A stretch of DNA of 64,000 bases. Source: Pseudomonas mendocina (GTDB taxonomy: Bacteria; Pseudomonadota; Gammaproteobacteria; Pseudomonadales; Pseudomonadaceae). Under the pieces are notes generated by a model. The model was given only the letters and a program-made list of their open reading frames with translations. It ran no database searches and was not told the origin of the DNA. Location: the NCBI RefSeq assembly GCF_003008615.1, contig NZ_CP027657.1:4898001-4962000 (forward strand), given 5' to 3'. Below, in pieces: positions 44,444-52,756 of this stretch. How positions within the stretch are numbered: the stretch's first letter is position 1; every line of letters starts with the position of its first letter. Made by a program: the position numbers and the translations under genes.

Positions 44444-44487
44444 TAACGCTGTATGGCGCGACGCGCAGCAGACTCTGAACAAATTCT
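44444..44487 (-). repeat. dispersed 46-bp intergenic repeat, copy C
   Basis: A diverged copy of the unit at 17518: TAACGCTGTATGGCGCGACG on the plus strand, then CGCAGCAGACTCTGAACAAATTCT. About 35 of 44 bases match the other copies, with one indel. It sits in the 166-bp gap between xthA and the acetyltransferase, 27 bp from the latter's start. Confidence 0.6.
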
Positions 44488-44513
44488 GAAAACGATAACA
44501 ACAGAGGTTCGCC

Positions 44514-45158
44514 ATGCCCCACAACGCTCCTGCCGAAATCCGCATGCTCGACGGTGGTTACGCCCGCGAGGTACGGTCGCTGCTCTATCACGCTTACCGC
44601 CATGAACCGACTTTCGCCTACCTGTTCGAGGCCGAGCGTGCCGGGTTCGACCAGCGCGTACGGGCGACGATCCGTGAGTTGGTGCAGCGGCATTTCGACG
44701 AGGATCTGCCGGCCATCGGGCTGCTGATCGATGACCGCCTGATCGGCGCCGCCTTGATCGCGCCGCCGCAGCGCCGGCTGGACATCACCGAGAGCTGGAG
44801 TTGGCGCCTGCGTATGCTGCTGAGTACCGGCTTTCGTTGCACCAAGCGCTATCTCGAATACCACGATGCCGTGCTCGCCTGCCTGCCGCCCGGCCCTTAT
44901 CACGTGCTGCCCTTGCTGGGCATTCATCCCGAATTCCAGGGCCAGCATCGCGGCGAGCAGTTGCTCGAGGCCCTGCACGATTGGTGCGCCGAGGACTCCG
45001 GCTCGCAAGGCGTGGTGCTGGATACCGGCAACTCGCGCTATTTGGAGTTCTACCGGCGCCAGGGTTACGAGGAGGTCGGCGAGTTGGCCATCGGCCCGGT
45101 GGTGGAGCACGTGTTTTTCCATCCCAATCCGCAGCCTGTGGTGCGCGCCAGCGCCTGA
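44514..45158 (+). CDS. GNAT-family N-acetyltransferase
   Basis: 214 residues. The GNAT acetyl-CoA motif is LGIHPEFQGQHRGEQLLEALHDWC, followed by GVVLDTGNSRYLEFYRRQGYEEVGEL. An N-terminal extension (about 1-60) contains VRSLLYHAYRHEPTFAYLFEAER. It probably acetylates a small molecule or protein amine. It precedes tamA-tamB in the same order as in P. aeruginosa, without a proven functional link. Confidence 0.88.
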   Translation: MPHNAPAEIRMLDGGYAREVRSLLYHAYRHEPTFAYLFEAERAGFDQRVRATIRELVQRHFDEDLPAIGLLIDDRLIGAALIAPPQRRLDITESWSWRLRMLLSTGFRCTKRYLEYHDAVLACLPPGPYHVLPLLGIHPEFQGQHRGEQLLEALHDWCAEDSGSQGVVLDTGNSRYLEFYRRQGYEEVGELAIGPVVEHVFFHPNPQPVVRASA

Positions 45159-45226
45159 ACCCCGGCTGTCTGCACATGGCGCGAAGCTTCTAGCGCGCGC
45201 TCCGCTCCGTGGTAGCATCCCCGGCC

Positions 45227-46954
45227 ATGAGTGCATATGGACATTTGCAGCGCAGCCTTGCACTGCTGCTGATCAGTACTGGCGCCCTTGCCGCAGGCGA
45301 GTTGGACGTGCGAGTCACCCCGAGCAATTCGGCGCTTAAGGCCAATATCGAAGGCTATATCGGCAACCTCGATGGTCGTGATGCGCAGGCACTACGCCGT
45401 CTGCGCCGTATTGCCGAAAGCGAGGCGGACAAGGCTGCGCAGGCGCTGGGGTATTACCAGGCGCGTATCCGCAGTCGCATCGAAGCAGGGGAAACACCGC
45501 GCCTGGTGCTCGAAGTCGAGCCTGGCGAGCGCGTGCGTCTGCGCAATGTGAACATCCGCATCGAAGGGCCGGCCATTGAGCTGTCGGCCTTCCGTGTGCC
45601 CAATGCCAGCCGCCTGCAACCGGGCTCGGTGCTCAATCATGGGCGTTACGAGGATGCCAAGCGACTGATCCAGAACCAGGCGTCGCGTTATGGCTTCTTC
45701 GATGGGCGTTTTTCCCTGCAGAGCCTGGCGATCGACCCGGCCGCAGGCGTGGCCGATATCGACCTGGTATTCGTCAGTGGGCCGCGTTACAGCCTCGGTG
45801 ATATCGCGTTCAGCGGCGATTTCCCCTTCGATGAGGATCTGCTGCGGCGCATGGTGCCGTTCAAGGCCGATACACCCTATGACTCCGAGCTGATCGCCGA
45901 GCTGTACCAGGCCTTGCAGTCCAGTGGCTATTTCGAGTCGGTGCGGGTCGATGCCATTCCTACCCAGGCCGACCAGTTGCGCATTCCCGTTGCAGTCACG
46001 CTGCAGACCCGCGAACCGCGCACCATGGGGCTGGGCCTAGGTTTTTCCACCGACGTCGGGCCACGTCTGCGTGCCAACTGGACGCGCCACTGGCGTAACC
46101 CACAGGGCCACAGTTACGGCGTGGAAACCGAGCTATCGGCGCCACGGCAGAACGTCGGCCTGTGGTACGACATTCCTGGTGATCCGCCTCTTACCGATAA
46201 ACTGCGTCTGGCTGGAGGCTATCAGTACGAAGAACTGGCCAGCAAGGACAGCCTCAGCCGGCTGCTTACTGTCGGTCCGGAGTGGCATAGCCAGCGTGCT
46301 GGCGGCTGGCAGCGGGTGCTGTCGGTCAAGTGGCAGCGTGAGGAATATCGCCTGGGCGACGACTCCGGGCTCAGCACCTTGTTGATGCCTGGCGTCAGCT
46401 ATTCGTTGTTGCGCAGCGATAACCGCCTTGATCCGAACGAAGGTTATCGACTGCAGTTCGATCTGGCGGGTGCGGTGGATGGCGTGCTGTCCGATGCCAA
46501 CGTGCTGCACGGCAATGTCATGCTCAAGGGCCTGACCACCTTTTTCAGCAACCATCGCGTCCTCGGCCGGGTGCAGTTTGGTGGCACCGAGACCAATGGT
46601 TTCTCCTCCGTACCACCTTCTCTGCGCTTCTTCGCCGGCGGTGACCAGAGCGTGCGTGGCTATGACTATCAGAGCCTGTCGCCGGAGAACAACCGCGGCG
46701 ACAAGATCGGTGGCCGTTACCTGTTGGCTGCCAGTGCCGAGTACCAGTACAGCCTGACCGATAAATGGCGTCTGGCGACCTTCATCGATCAGGGCAACTC
46801 ATTCAACTCGCTGGATTTCCCCACCTTGAAAACCGGTGTCGGCTTCGGCGTGCGCTGGGTTTCGCCGGTCGGTCCGTTGCGTCTGGATCTGGCCCATGCG
46901 CTGGACGACGACGGTGGTGTACGCCTGCACTTCTCCATGGGGCCGGAGCTATGA
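45227..46954 (+). CDS. tamA: TamA outer-membrane assembly barrel
   Basis: 575 residues from ATG 45227. A signal peptide ends LISTGALAAGE. Three POTRA-like segments lie in about 25-265, and the Omp85 barrel in about 270-575 has the conserved FFAGGDQSVRGYDYQSLSPEN (VRGY/F motif of Omp85) and VSPVGPLRLDLAHAL near the C-terminus. TamA and TamB form the translocation and assembly module that spans the envelope and inserts some outer-membrane proteins or moves phospholipid. It overlaps tamB by ATGA. Confidence 0.94.
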   Translation: MSAYGHLQRSLALLLISTGALAAGELDVRVTPSNSALKANIEGYIGNLDGRDAQALRRLRRIAESEADKAAQALGYYQARIRSRIEAGETPRLVLEVEPGERVRLRNVNIRIEGPAIELSAFRVPNASRLQPGSVLNHGRYEDAKRLIQNQASRYGFFDGRFSLQSLAIDPAAGVADIDLVFVSGPRYSLGDIAFSGDFPFDEDLLRRMVPFKADTPYDSELIAELYQALQSSGYFESVRVDAIPTQADQLRIPVAVTLQTREPRTMGLGLGFSTDVGPRLRANWTRHWRNPQGHSYGVETELSAPRQNVGLWYDIPGDPPLTDKLRLAGGYQYEELASKDSLSRLLTVGPEWHSQRAGGWQRVLSVKWQREEYRLGDDSGLSTLLMPGVSYSLLRSDNRLDPNEGYRLQFDLAGAVDGVLSDANVLHGNVMLKGLTTFFSNHRVLGRVQFGGTETNGFSSVPPSLRFFAGGDQSVRGYDYQSLSPENNRGDKIGGRYLLAASAEYQYSLTDKWRLATFIDQGNSFNSLDFPTLKTGVGFGVRWVSPVGPLRLDLAHALDDDGGVRLHFSMGPEL

Positions 46955-49900
46955 CGCGGCGTCTGCTGAAAAGGTTGGCCATCGCCCTGCTGAGCCTGGT
47001 GCTGCTGATCGGCGCTGTGCTGTGGATTGTGCTGGGTACCCAGGGCGGCAGCCGGTGGCTACTGGCTCAGGTTCCGGGCTTGCAGGTCGACAATTTCAAT
47101 GGCCGCCTCGCTGGCGCCTGGCAGGCCGATGCGTTGCTCTGGCAGCAGGACGAAACGCGCATAGAGCTGCAACAACTCGACATGGCCTGGTCACCCTCGT
47201 GCCTGCTGCGCCTGACGTTGTGCCTGGATCGCCTGCATCTGCAGCAGGTGGCCGTGACCCTGCCCGAAAGTGGGGAGTCCAGCGCAGAGCCGTTGAGTCT
47301 GCCGAACCTGAAACTGCCGCTGCGTCTGCAGTTGGGCGATATTCAACTGGGCGAACTGCGCCTGGATGGCCAGACACAGCTAAGCGATCTCGAACTGGTC
47401 GCCAGTTGGAACGAGCAGGGTGTGCAACTGCAGCGCCTGGCCTTGCAGCGCGATGACCTGAGCCTGGATGTCAGCGGCCAGCTGACGCCGCAAGGCGATT
47501 GGCCGCTGGCCCTGAGTGGCCGCCTGCAACTGCCGGAAGTCGACGGCAAGGCCTGGCAGGTGGCGCTGCAGGTCGGTGGGGAGTTGCAGCGCAGCCTCAG
47601 GCTCGAAGCTGATAGCAGCGGCTATCTCGATGCCCGCCTAGAAGGGCAGGTGCAGGCGCTGGCCGAGCATCTGCCAGCCGAGCTGCGTCTGACCAGCCGG
47701 CGTTTCCAGGCCAGCAGCGCCTTGCCGCAGACGCTGGATCTGCAGGACCTGACAGTGCAGGCCAAGGGCGACCTGGCCACTGGCTATCGCCTTGAAGGCA
47801 CCGCCAGCCTGCCAGCCGAACAGGCCCCGATGCCGTTGACGCTGCGCGGGCGCGTGGACGCCAAAGGCGCTGATATCGAATTGCTGCGTATCGAGGCCGA
47901 GGAGCGGCAGTATCTGCAACTGACCGGCGCACTTGGCTGGAGCGAAGCGTTGCAGGCCGATGCGAAACTGGACTGGCTGGCGTTTCCCTGGCAGCGCCTC
48001 TATCCACTGGAGGCGCCGCCACCCGTGGCCTTGCAACAGTTGCAGGCGGAGGTCAGCTACAGCAGCGGTAACTACCTGGGCAATTTCGCCGCCCAGTTGC
48101 AGGGGCCTGCGGGGGATTTCAGCCTGAGCAGCCCGATCAGCGGTGATCTGGGCCAGGTGAACCTGCCGCAGCTGCAACTAGTCGCGGGCCAGGGGCGCGC
48201 CGAGGGTGTGGTCAAACTGGGTTTTGCCGACGGCATCGACTGGCAGGCCATGTTGCAGCTCAGCGAACTCGACCCTGGATACTGGCTGGCGGAGATGCCC
48301 GGTAACCTCGGCGGGCCGCTGAATACCTCGGGCCGTTTCGATGACGGTGCGTTACAGGCGCAGGCCGACATCGACCTGAACGGGCGCCTGCGCGGTCAGC
48401 CCGCGCAGCTGCAAGTGCAGGGCACTGGCGCTGGTGAGCAGTGGCAACTGGCGCGTCTGCTGGTGCGCCTGGGCGACAATCGGATCAGTGGCCAGGGTGC
48501 GCTCGATCAGCGCTTGCGTGGCCAACTGGAACTGGCGCTGCCGCGCCTGGGGCAGCTCTGGCCCGGCTTGCAGGGGCAGATGCAGGGCCAGCTTTCTCTG
48601 GCCGGCACACTGCAGGCACCGCAGGGGCAACTGGCGCTCAGCGGCGAACGCCTGGCGTTCGGCGATCCCAGTCTGCGCAGGTTGCAACTCGACGCGACAC
48701 TCGATGCCCGGCAACAGGCCCGAATCGGCCTGAATCTGCGCGGTATCCGCGTGGGCGACACCTACCTGGGCCGTCTGCAGGCCGATGGCAGTGGTGACCT
48801 GCGCCGGCAGGCACTGGAGCTGAGTCTGCAAGGGCCATTGTTGCAATTGGCGTTGGCGGTCGATGGCACGCTCAGCGAGCAGGGCGACTGGCGCGGGCGC
48901 ATCGCCAGCGGCCGTATCCAGAGCGGCGGACAGGACTGGCAGTTGCAGCAGGCGGCGAGTCTGGAGCGCCTGGTCAGTGGCCGCATGAACCTGGGCGCGC
49001 ATTGCTGGCGATCCGGCGAGGCCAGCTTGTGTGGTGCGCAGCAGCGTCTGATGCCCCAGCCGTCTCTGGACTGGCGCCTGGAAAACTTCCCCCTGGCCAG
49101 CCTGCAACCCTGGTTGCCTGATGATTTCGCCTGGCAAGGTCGCCTGGACGGCCAGCTCAAGCTCGACCTGCCGGACAGCGGCCCCAATGGACGCATCCTG
49201 CTCGATGCCGGGGCAGGCACCTTGCGCATCCGTCAGCCGGACGAGGAGCAGTGGCACGATTTCCCCTACGACAGCCTGCGTCTGGACAGCACCTTGCGAC
49301 CACAACGGGTGGACAGTGAGCTGCGTTTCGTCAGCGCCGGCATGGGTGAGCTGACGTTGCAGGCGCAGATCGATCCGCGTCCGCAAAACAAACCGGTCAA
49401 TGGCGAGTTTCGTCTGAGCGGTTTCGATCTGGCCGTGCTGCGTCCGTTCGTGCCGATGGCCGACAAGCTCGAGGGGCGCTTGCAGGGCCGCGGCAATATC
49501 GCCGGTCACCTGTTGGCGCCGCAGATCAACGGCCAATTGCGCCTGGAGGACGGCGAGCTGTCAGGCAGCGAATTGCCGGTCAGCCTGGAAGCGCTGCAAT
49601 TGCAGGCGCTGATCGCCGGTGAGCAGGTGCAGTTGTCGGGCGACTGGCGCAGCGGCGAACAGGGGCGTGGCAACCTAAAGGGCGAGCTGAACTGGAGCGA
49701 GGGGCTGGTGGGTGATCTGAGCCTGCAGGGGCAGCGTCTGCCGGTGAAGGTCGAGCCTTATGCCGAGCTTGAGGTGGCGCCAGATCTGCAACTGCAATTG
49801 CGTGCCGAGCACCTGGCGGTCAAGGGCAAGGTCGCTGTGCCGCGTGGGCTGATCAGTGTGCGTGAGCTGCCGCCTTCCACGGTAAAACTGTCCAACGATG

Positions 49901-50634
49901 CGCGTGTGGTCGGACGTGAGGCGCCGCCGACGGAGCAGGGCATGGGCATTGCCATGGATGTCGACGTCGAAGTCGGCCAGGACAAGCTGGCGTTCAGCGG
50001 CTTTGGCCTGACTGCAGATTTGCGCGGCCGTATGCATATAGGCGATGACCTCGATACTCGCGGTGAGCTGGATCTGGTCAATGGCCGCTACCGCGCCTAC
50101 GGCCAACGCCTGACCATCCGCCGGGCGCGCTTGTTGTTCACCGGCCCCATCGACCAACCGTTCCTCGATGTCGAAGCAATTCGCCGGGTCGACAACGTCG
50201 TCGCCGGCATTCGTCTTTCCGGCAGCGCCGATCAGCCAACGACCACGGTATTCGCCGAGCCGGCCATGAGCCAGGAACAGGCGCTGTCCTATCTGGTACT
50301 CGGCCGTCCGCTGGGGCAGAGCAGTGGTGACAACAACATGCTCGGCCAGGCCGCGCTGGCGCTTGGTCTGGCCGGGAGTTCGTCGTTGACCACCAGCCTG
50401 GCCAACAGTCTGGGCATTCAGGATTTTCAGCTCGATACCGAAGGCAGCGGCGTGACCACCAGTGTCGTGGCCAGCGGCAATATCACCGAGCGCTTGAGCT
50501 TGCGTTATGGCGTTGGGGTGTTCGAGCCGGCCAATACCATCGCGCTGCGTTACATGCTCAGCCGGCGCCTGTATCTGGAGGCCGCCAGTGGCCTGGCCAG
50601 TTCGCTGGATCTGTTCTATCGCCGGGATTTCTGA
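46951..50634 (+). CDS. tamB: TamB translocation and assembly module protein
   Basis: 1227 residues. It has one N-terminal signal anchor (about 7-30), then a very long beta-helical periplasmic body full of Leu-Gln-Leu repeats (LQLGDIQLGELRLDG and similar), and the C-terminal DUF490/TamB domain with FTGPIDQPFLDVEAIRRVDNVVAGIRLSGSADQPTT, EPAMSQEQALSYLVLGRPLGQ and FYRRDF at the end. It partners TamA in envelope assembly, and TamB-like proteins are implicated in inner-to-outer-membrane phospholipid transport. Large antisense frames across it are codon-bias shadows. Confidence 0.94.
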   Translation: MTRRLLKRLAIALLSLVLLIGAVLWIVLGTQGGSRWLLAQVPGLQVDNFNGRLAGAWQADALLWQQDETRIELQQLDMAWSPSCLLRLTLCLDRLHLQQVAVTLPESGESSAEPLSLPNLKLPLRLQLGDIQLGELRLDGQTQLSDLELVASWNEQGVQLQRLALQRDDLSLDVSGQLTPQGDWPLALSGRLQLPEVDGKAWQVALQVGGELQRSLRLEADSSGYLDARLEGQVQALAEHLPAELRLTSRRFQASSALPQTLDLQDLTVQAKGDLATGYRLEGTASLPAEQAPMPLTLRGRVDAKGADIELLRIEAEERQYLQLTGALGWSEALQADAKLDWLAFPWQRLYPLEAPPPVALQQLQAEVSYSSGNYLGNFAAQLQGPAGDFSLSSPISGDLGQVNLPQLQLVAGQGRAEGVVKLGFADGIDWQAMLQLSELDPGYWLAEMPGNLGGPLNTSGRFDDGALQAQADIDLNGRLRGQPAQLQVQGTGAGEQWQLARLLVRLGDNRISGQGALDQRLRGQLELALPRLGQLWPGLQGQMQGQLSLAGTLQAPQGQLALSGERLAFGDPSLRRLQLDATLDARQQARIGLNLRGIRVGDTYLGRLQADGSGDLRRQALELSLQGPLLQLALAVDGTLSEQGDWRGRIASGRIQSGGQDWQLQQAASLERLVSGRMNLGAHCWRSGEASLCGAQQRLMPQPSLDWRLENFPLASLQPWLPDDFAWQGRLDGQLKLDLPDSGPNGRILLDAGAGTLRIRQPDEEQWHDFPYDSLRLDSTLRPQRVDSELRFVSAGMGELTLQAQIDPRPQNKPVNGEFRLSGFDLAVLRPFVPMADKLEGRLQGRGNIAGHLLAPQINGQLRLEDGELSGSELPVSLEALQLQALIAGEQVQLSGDWRSGEQGRGNLKGELNWSEGLVGDLSLQGQRLPVKVEPYAELEVAPDLQLQLRAEHLAVKGKVAVPRGLISVRELPPSTVKLSNDARVVGREAPPTEQGMGIAMDVDVEVGQDKLAFSGFGLTADLRGRMHIGDDLDTRGELDLVNGRYRAYGQRLTIRRARLLFTGPIDQPFLDVEAIRRVDNVVAGIRLSGSADQPTTTVFAEPAMSQEQALSYLVLGRPLGQSSGDNNMLGQAALALGLAGSSSLTTSLANSLGIQDFQLDTEGSGVTTSVVASGNITERLSLRYGVGVFEPANTIALRYMLSRRLYLEAASGLASSLDLFYRRDF

Positions 50635-50797
50635 TTATGCGCTATACCCCTACACGGCCTCAGGTGTATCGGCCGCGCTTCTGCGCTAGGCTGGATGCAT
50701 GGTCGGGCCGTGACCTGCCATTCGATGGGCTCTTCATTTCGGTGAAACCCGTGTCACATATTTGCCCTTCAACTCCCTGAACGATAAGGAAACTCCC

Positions 50798-51298
50798 ATG
50801 GCGCAAGTCACCCTCAAAGGCAACCCGGTGCAGGTCGATGGTCAACTGCCGAGCGTAGGCCAACAGGCTCCGGCTTTCAGCCTGGTCGCTGGCAACCTGA
50901 GCGACGTCACCCTGGCCAGCCTGGCCGGCAAGCGCAAGGTGCTGAACATCTTCCCGAGCGTCGACACCCCGACTTGCGCCACCTCCGTGCGCAAGTTCAA
51001 CGCCGAGGCCAGTCAGTTGAACAACACAGTGGTGCTGTGCATCTCCGCTGACCTGCCGTTCGCCCAGGCGCGTTTCTGCGGTGCCGAAGGTCTGGAAAGC
51101 GTGGTCAATCTGTCGACCCTGCGCGGCGCCGATTTCCTCAAAAACTACGGCGTAGCAATCGCCAGTGGCCCGCTGGCCGGTCTGGCTGCCCGTGCGGTGG
51201 TGGTGCTGGACGAGAACGACAAGGTGCTGCACAGCGAGCTGGTCGGCGAAATCGCCGACGAGCCGAACTACGCAGCAGCCCTGGCCGTACTCAAGTAA
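50798..51298 (+). CDS. tpx: thiol peroxidase
   Basis: 166 residues from ATG 50798. Peroxiredoxin Tpx with peroxidatic C60 ([10 protein letters not shown]) and resolving C94 (ARFCGAEG). [17 protein letters not shown] and [31 protein letters not shown] are typical of the family. It removes hydroperoxides using thioredoxin. It is a single gene with its own terminator. Confidence 0.95.
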   Translation: MAQVTLKGNPVQVDGQLPSVGQQAPAFSLVAGNLSDVTLASLAGKRKVLNIFPSVDTPTCATSVRKFNAEASQLNNTVVLCISADLPFAQARFCGAEGLESVVNLSTLRGADFLKNYGVAIASGPLAGLAARAVVVLDENDKVLHSELVGEIADEPNYAAALAVLK

Positions 51299-51316
51299 GC
51301 GGCAAGTGAAAAACAG

Positions 51317-51341
51317 ACGGCCTGCCTAGCAGGCCGTTTTT
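51317..51341 (+). terminator. terminator after tpx
   Basis: ACGGCCTGC pairs with GCAGGCCGT across CTA, followed by TTTTTATTT. Confidence 0.88.
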
Positions 51342-51425
51342 ATTTGTGCCTGCGGGCGAACGCCGTGTGCACGCGGCAGTCTCTTGCTCGCCATAAATTG
51401 TTCGCTGATCCAAACAGTTAGTTAC

Positions 51426-51452
51426 GTAAGAAGAGAGTAAAAAGCCGGTAAA
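51426..51452 (+). promoter_or_regulatory. three GTAAR repeats at 11-bp spacing before muxA (CpxR-like)
   Basis: GTAAG (51426-51430), GTAAA (51437-51441) and GTAAA (51448-51452) are spaced exactly 11 bp apart, so they face the same side of the helix. GTAAA-N5/6-GTAAA is the CpxR box form, and the E. coli homologue mdtABC is under BaeR/CpxR. The array lies about 70-95 bp upstream of muxA. Confidence 0.5.
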
Positions 51453-51520
51453 TAGACTTTGCTTGCCACCGGCCAGTGCTTATCGTTCCGACTCCCTAAA
51501 GAAGTGACTCGTTTTCTGCC

Positions 51521-52756
51521 ATGTCCAATGCATCCGCGACCTCTTCCAAAACCTCCCGCCAATGGCTGGTCGGCCTGACCCTGCTCGCCGTGCTGTTTCT
51601 GCTGCTGTGGTGGTTCTGGCCGAGTGAGCCGCAATCGCAACAGGCGGGGCGTGGCCGTTTTGGCGACATGGGACCGACGCCGGTGCGTGTGGCTGAGGTC
51701 AGGCAGGCGGATTTTGCCATCGAGCTGAAAGCGCTGGGCACGGTGACTGCCTACAACACCGTCAACGTGCGCTCGCGGGTGGATGGCGAGCTGGTCAAGG
51801 CGCTGTTCACCGAAGGGCAACAGGTCAAGGCCGGCGACCTGCTGGCGGTGATCGACCCGCGCTCCTATGAGGTGGCACTGCAGCAGGCGCAGGGGGCGCT
51901 GCAGGAGAACCAGGCGCAACTCACCAACGCCGAACTCGATCTGGCGCGCTATGAAGGTCTGTACGCCGAGGACAGCATCGCCAAACAAACCCTCGACACC
52001 CAGCGTGCGCTGGTCAACCAGTACCGCGGCAGCATCAAGAGCAACCAGGCCGATGTCGCCACCGCCAAGCTCAACCTCGAGTTCACGCAGATTCGCGCGC
52101 CCATCAGCGGTCGCCTGGGCCTGCGTCAGCTGGACGTGGGTAACCTGGTCAGCAGCGGTGATACCACGCCGCTGGTGGTGATCACCCAGACCGATCCGAT
52201 TTCGGTGATCTTCACCATTCCCGAAGGCGATCTGCCCGCAGTGCTCAAGCGTGTGCGCAACGACGAGACGCTAAAGGTGGAGGCCTGGGATCGCGGCGAG
52301 CGCCTGAAGTTGGCCGATGGCGTGCTGGAAAGCCTCGACAATCAGATCGACACCGCCACCGGTACGGTCAAGCTCAAGGCACGTTTCGAGAACGCCGAGC
52401 AGATGTTGTTCCCCAACCAGTTCGTCAATGTGCGCCTGCGCGTGGAAACCCGCGAGGCGGCCACCATCATCCCGTCCTCGTCGCTGCAGTTCGGCAATCG
52501 CGGCACCTTCGTCTACGTGGTCGATGGCGAGAACAAGGTCAGCATCCGTCTGGTCAATGCCGCCGCCAGCAATGGCGAAGACACGCTGGTCGAGGAGGGT
52601 GTGCAGCCGGGCGAACGTCTGGTGCTGGAAGGCTCCGACCGCCTGCGTGACGGCGCCGAGGTCGAAGTGATCGACTCCAAACAGGCCGAACAGCCGACGC
52701 AAAGCGCAGCGCCTGACAGCAGCAAACGCTCCGGCAGCCCGCGGACTGGCGCATGA
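51521..52756 (+). CDS. muxA: RND efflux periplasmic adaptor MuxA
   Basis: 411 residues. A single N-terminal membrane helix (about 14-33) leads to a lipoyl/barrel-sandwich domain ([35 protein letters not shown]), a helical hairpin, and the second lipoyl half ([26 protein letters not shown]), then a beta-barrel. It has no lipobox. It belongs to the MdtA/MuxA branch of membrane fusion proteins and overlaps muxB by ATGA. Four coupled genes make the tripartite pump MuxABC-OpmB. Confidence 0.92.
   Translation: MSNASATSSKTSRQWLVGLTLLAVLFLLLWWFWPSEPQSQQAGRGRFGDMGPTPVRVAEVRQADFAIELKALGTVTAYNTVNVRSRVDGELVKALFTEGQQVKAGDLLAVIDPRSYEVALQQAQGALQENQAQLTNAELDLARYEGLYAEDSIAKQTLDTQRALVNQYRGSIKSNQADVATAKLNLEFTQIRAPISGRLGLRQLDVGNLVSSGDTTPLVVITQTDPISVIFTIPEGDLPAVLKRVRNDETLKVEAWDRGERLKLADGVLESLDNQIDTATGTVKLKARFENAEQMLFPNQFVNVRLRVETREAATIIPSSSLQFGNRGTFVYVVDGENKVSIRLVNAAASNGEDTLVEEGVQPGERLVLEGSDRLRDGAEVEVIDSKQAEQPTQSAAPDSSKRSGSPRTGA

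Noticed and set aside
48352..49536. A 394-codon reverse-strand open frame inside tamB.
   Set aside because: It is the antisense shadow of the repetitive tamB body; no start signal or homology.
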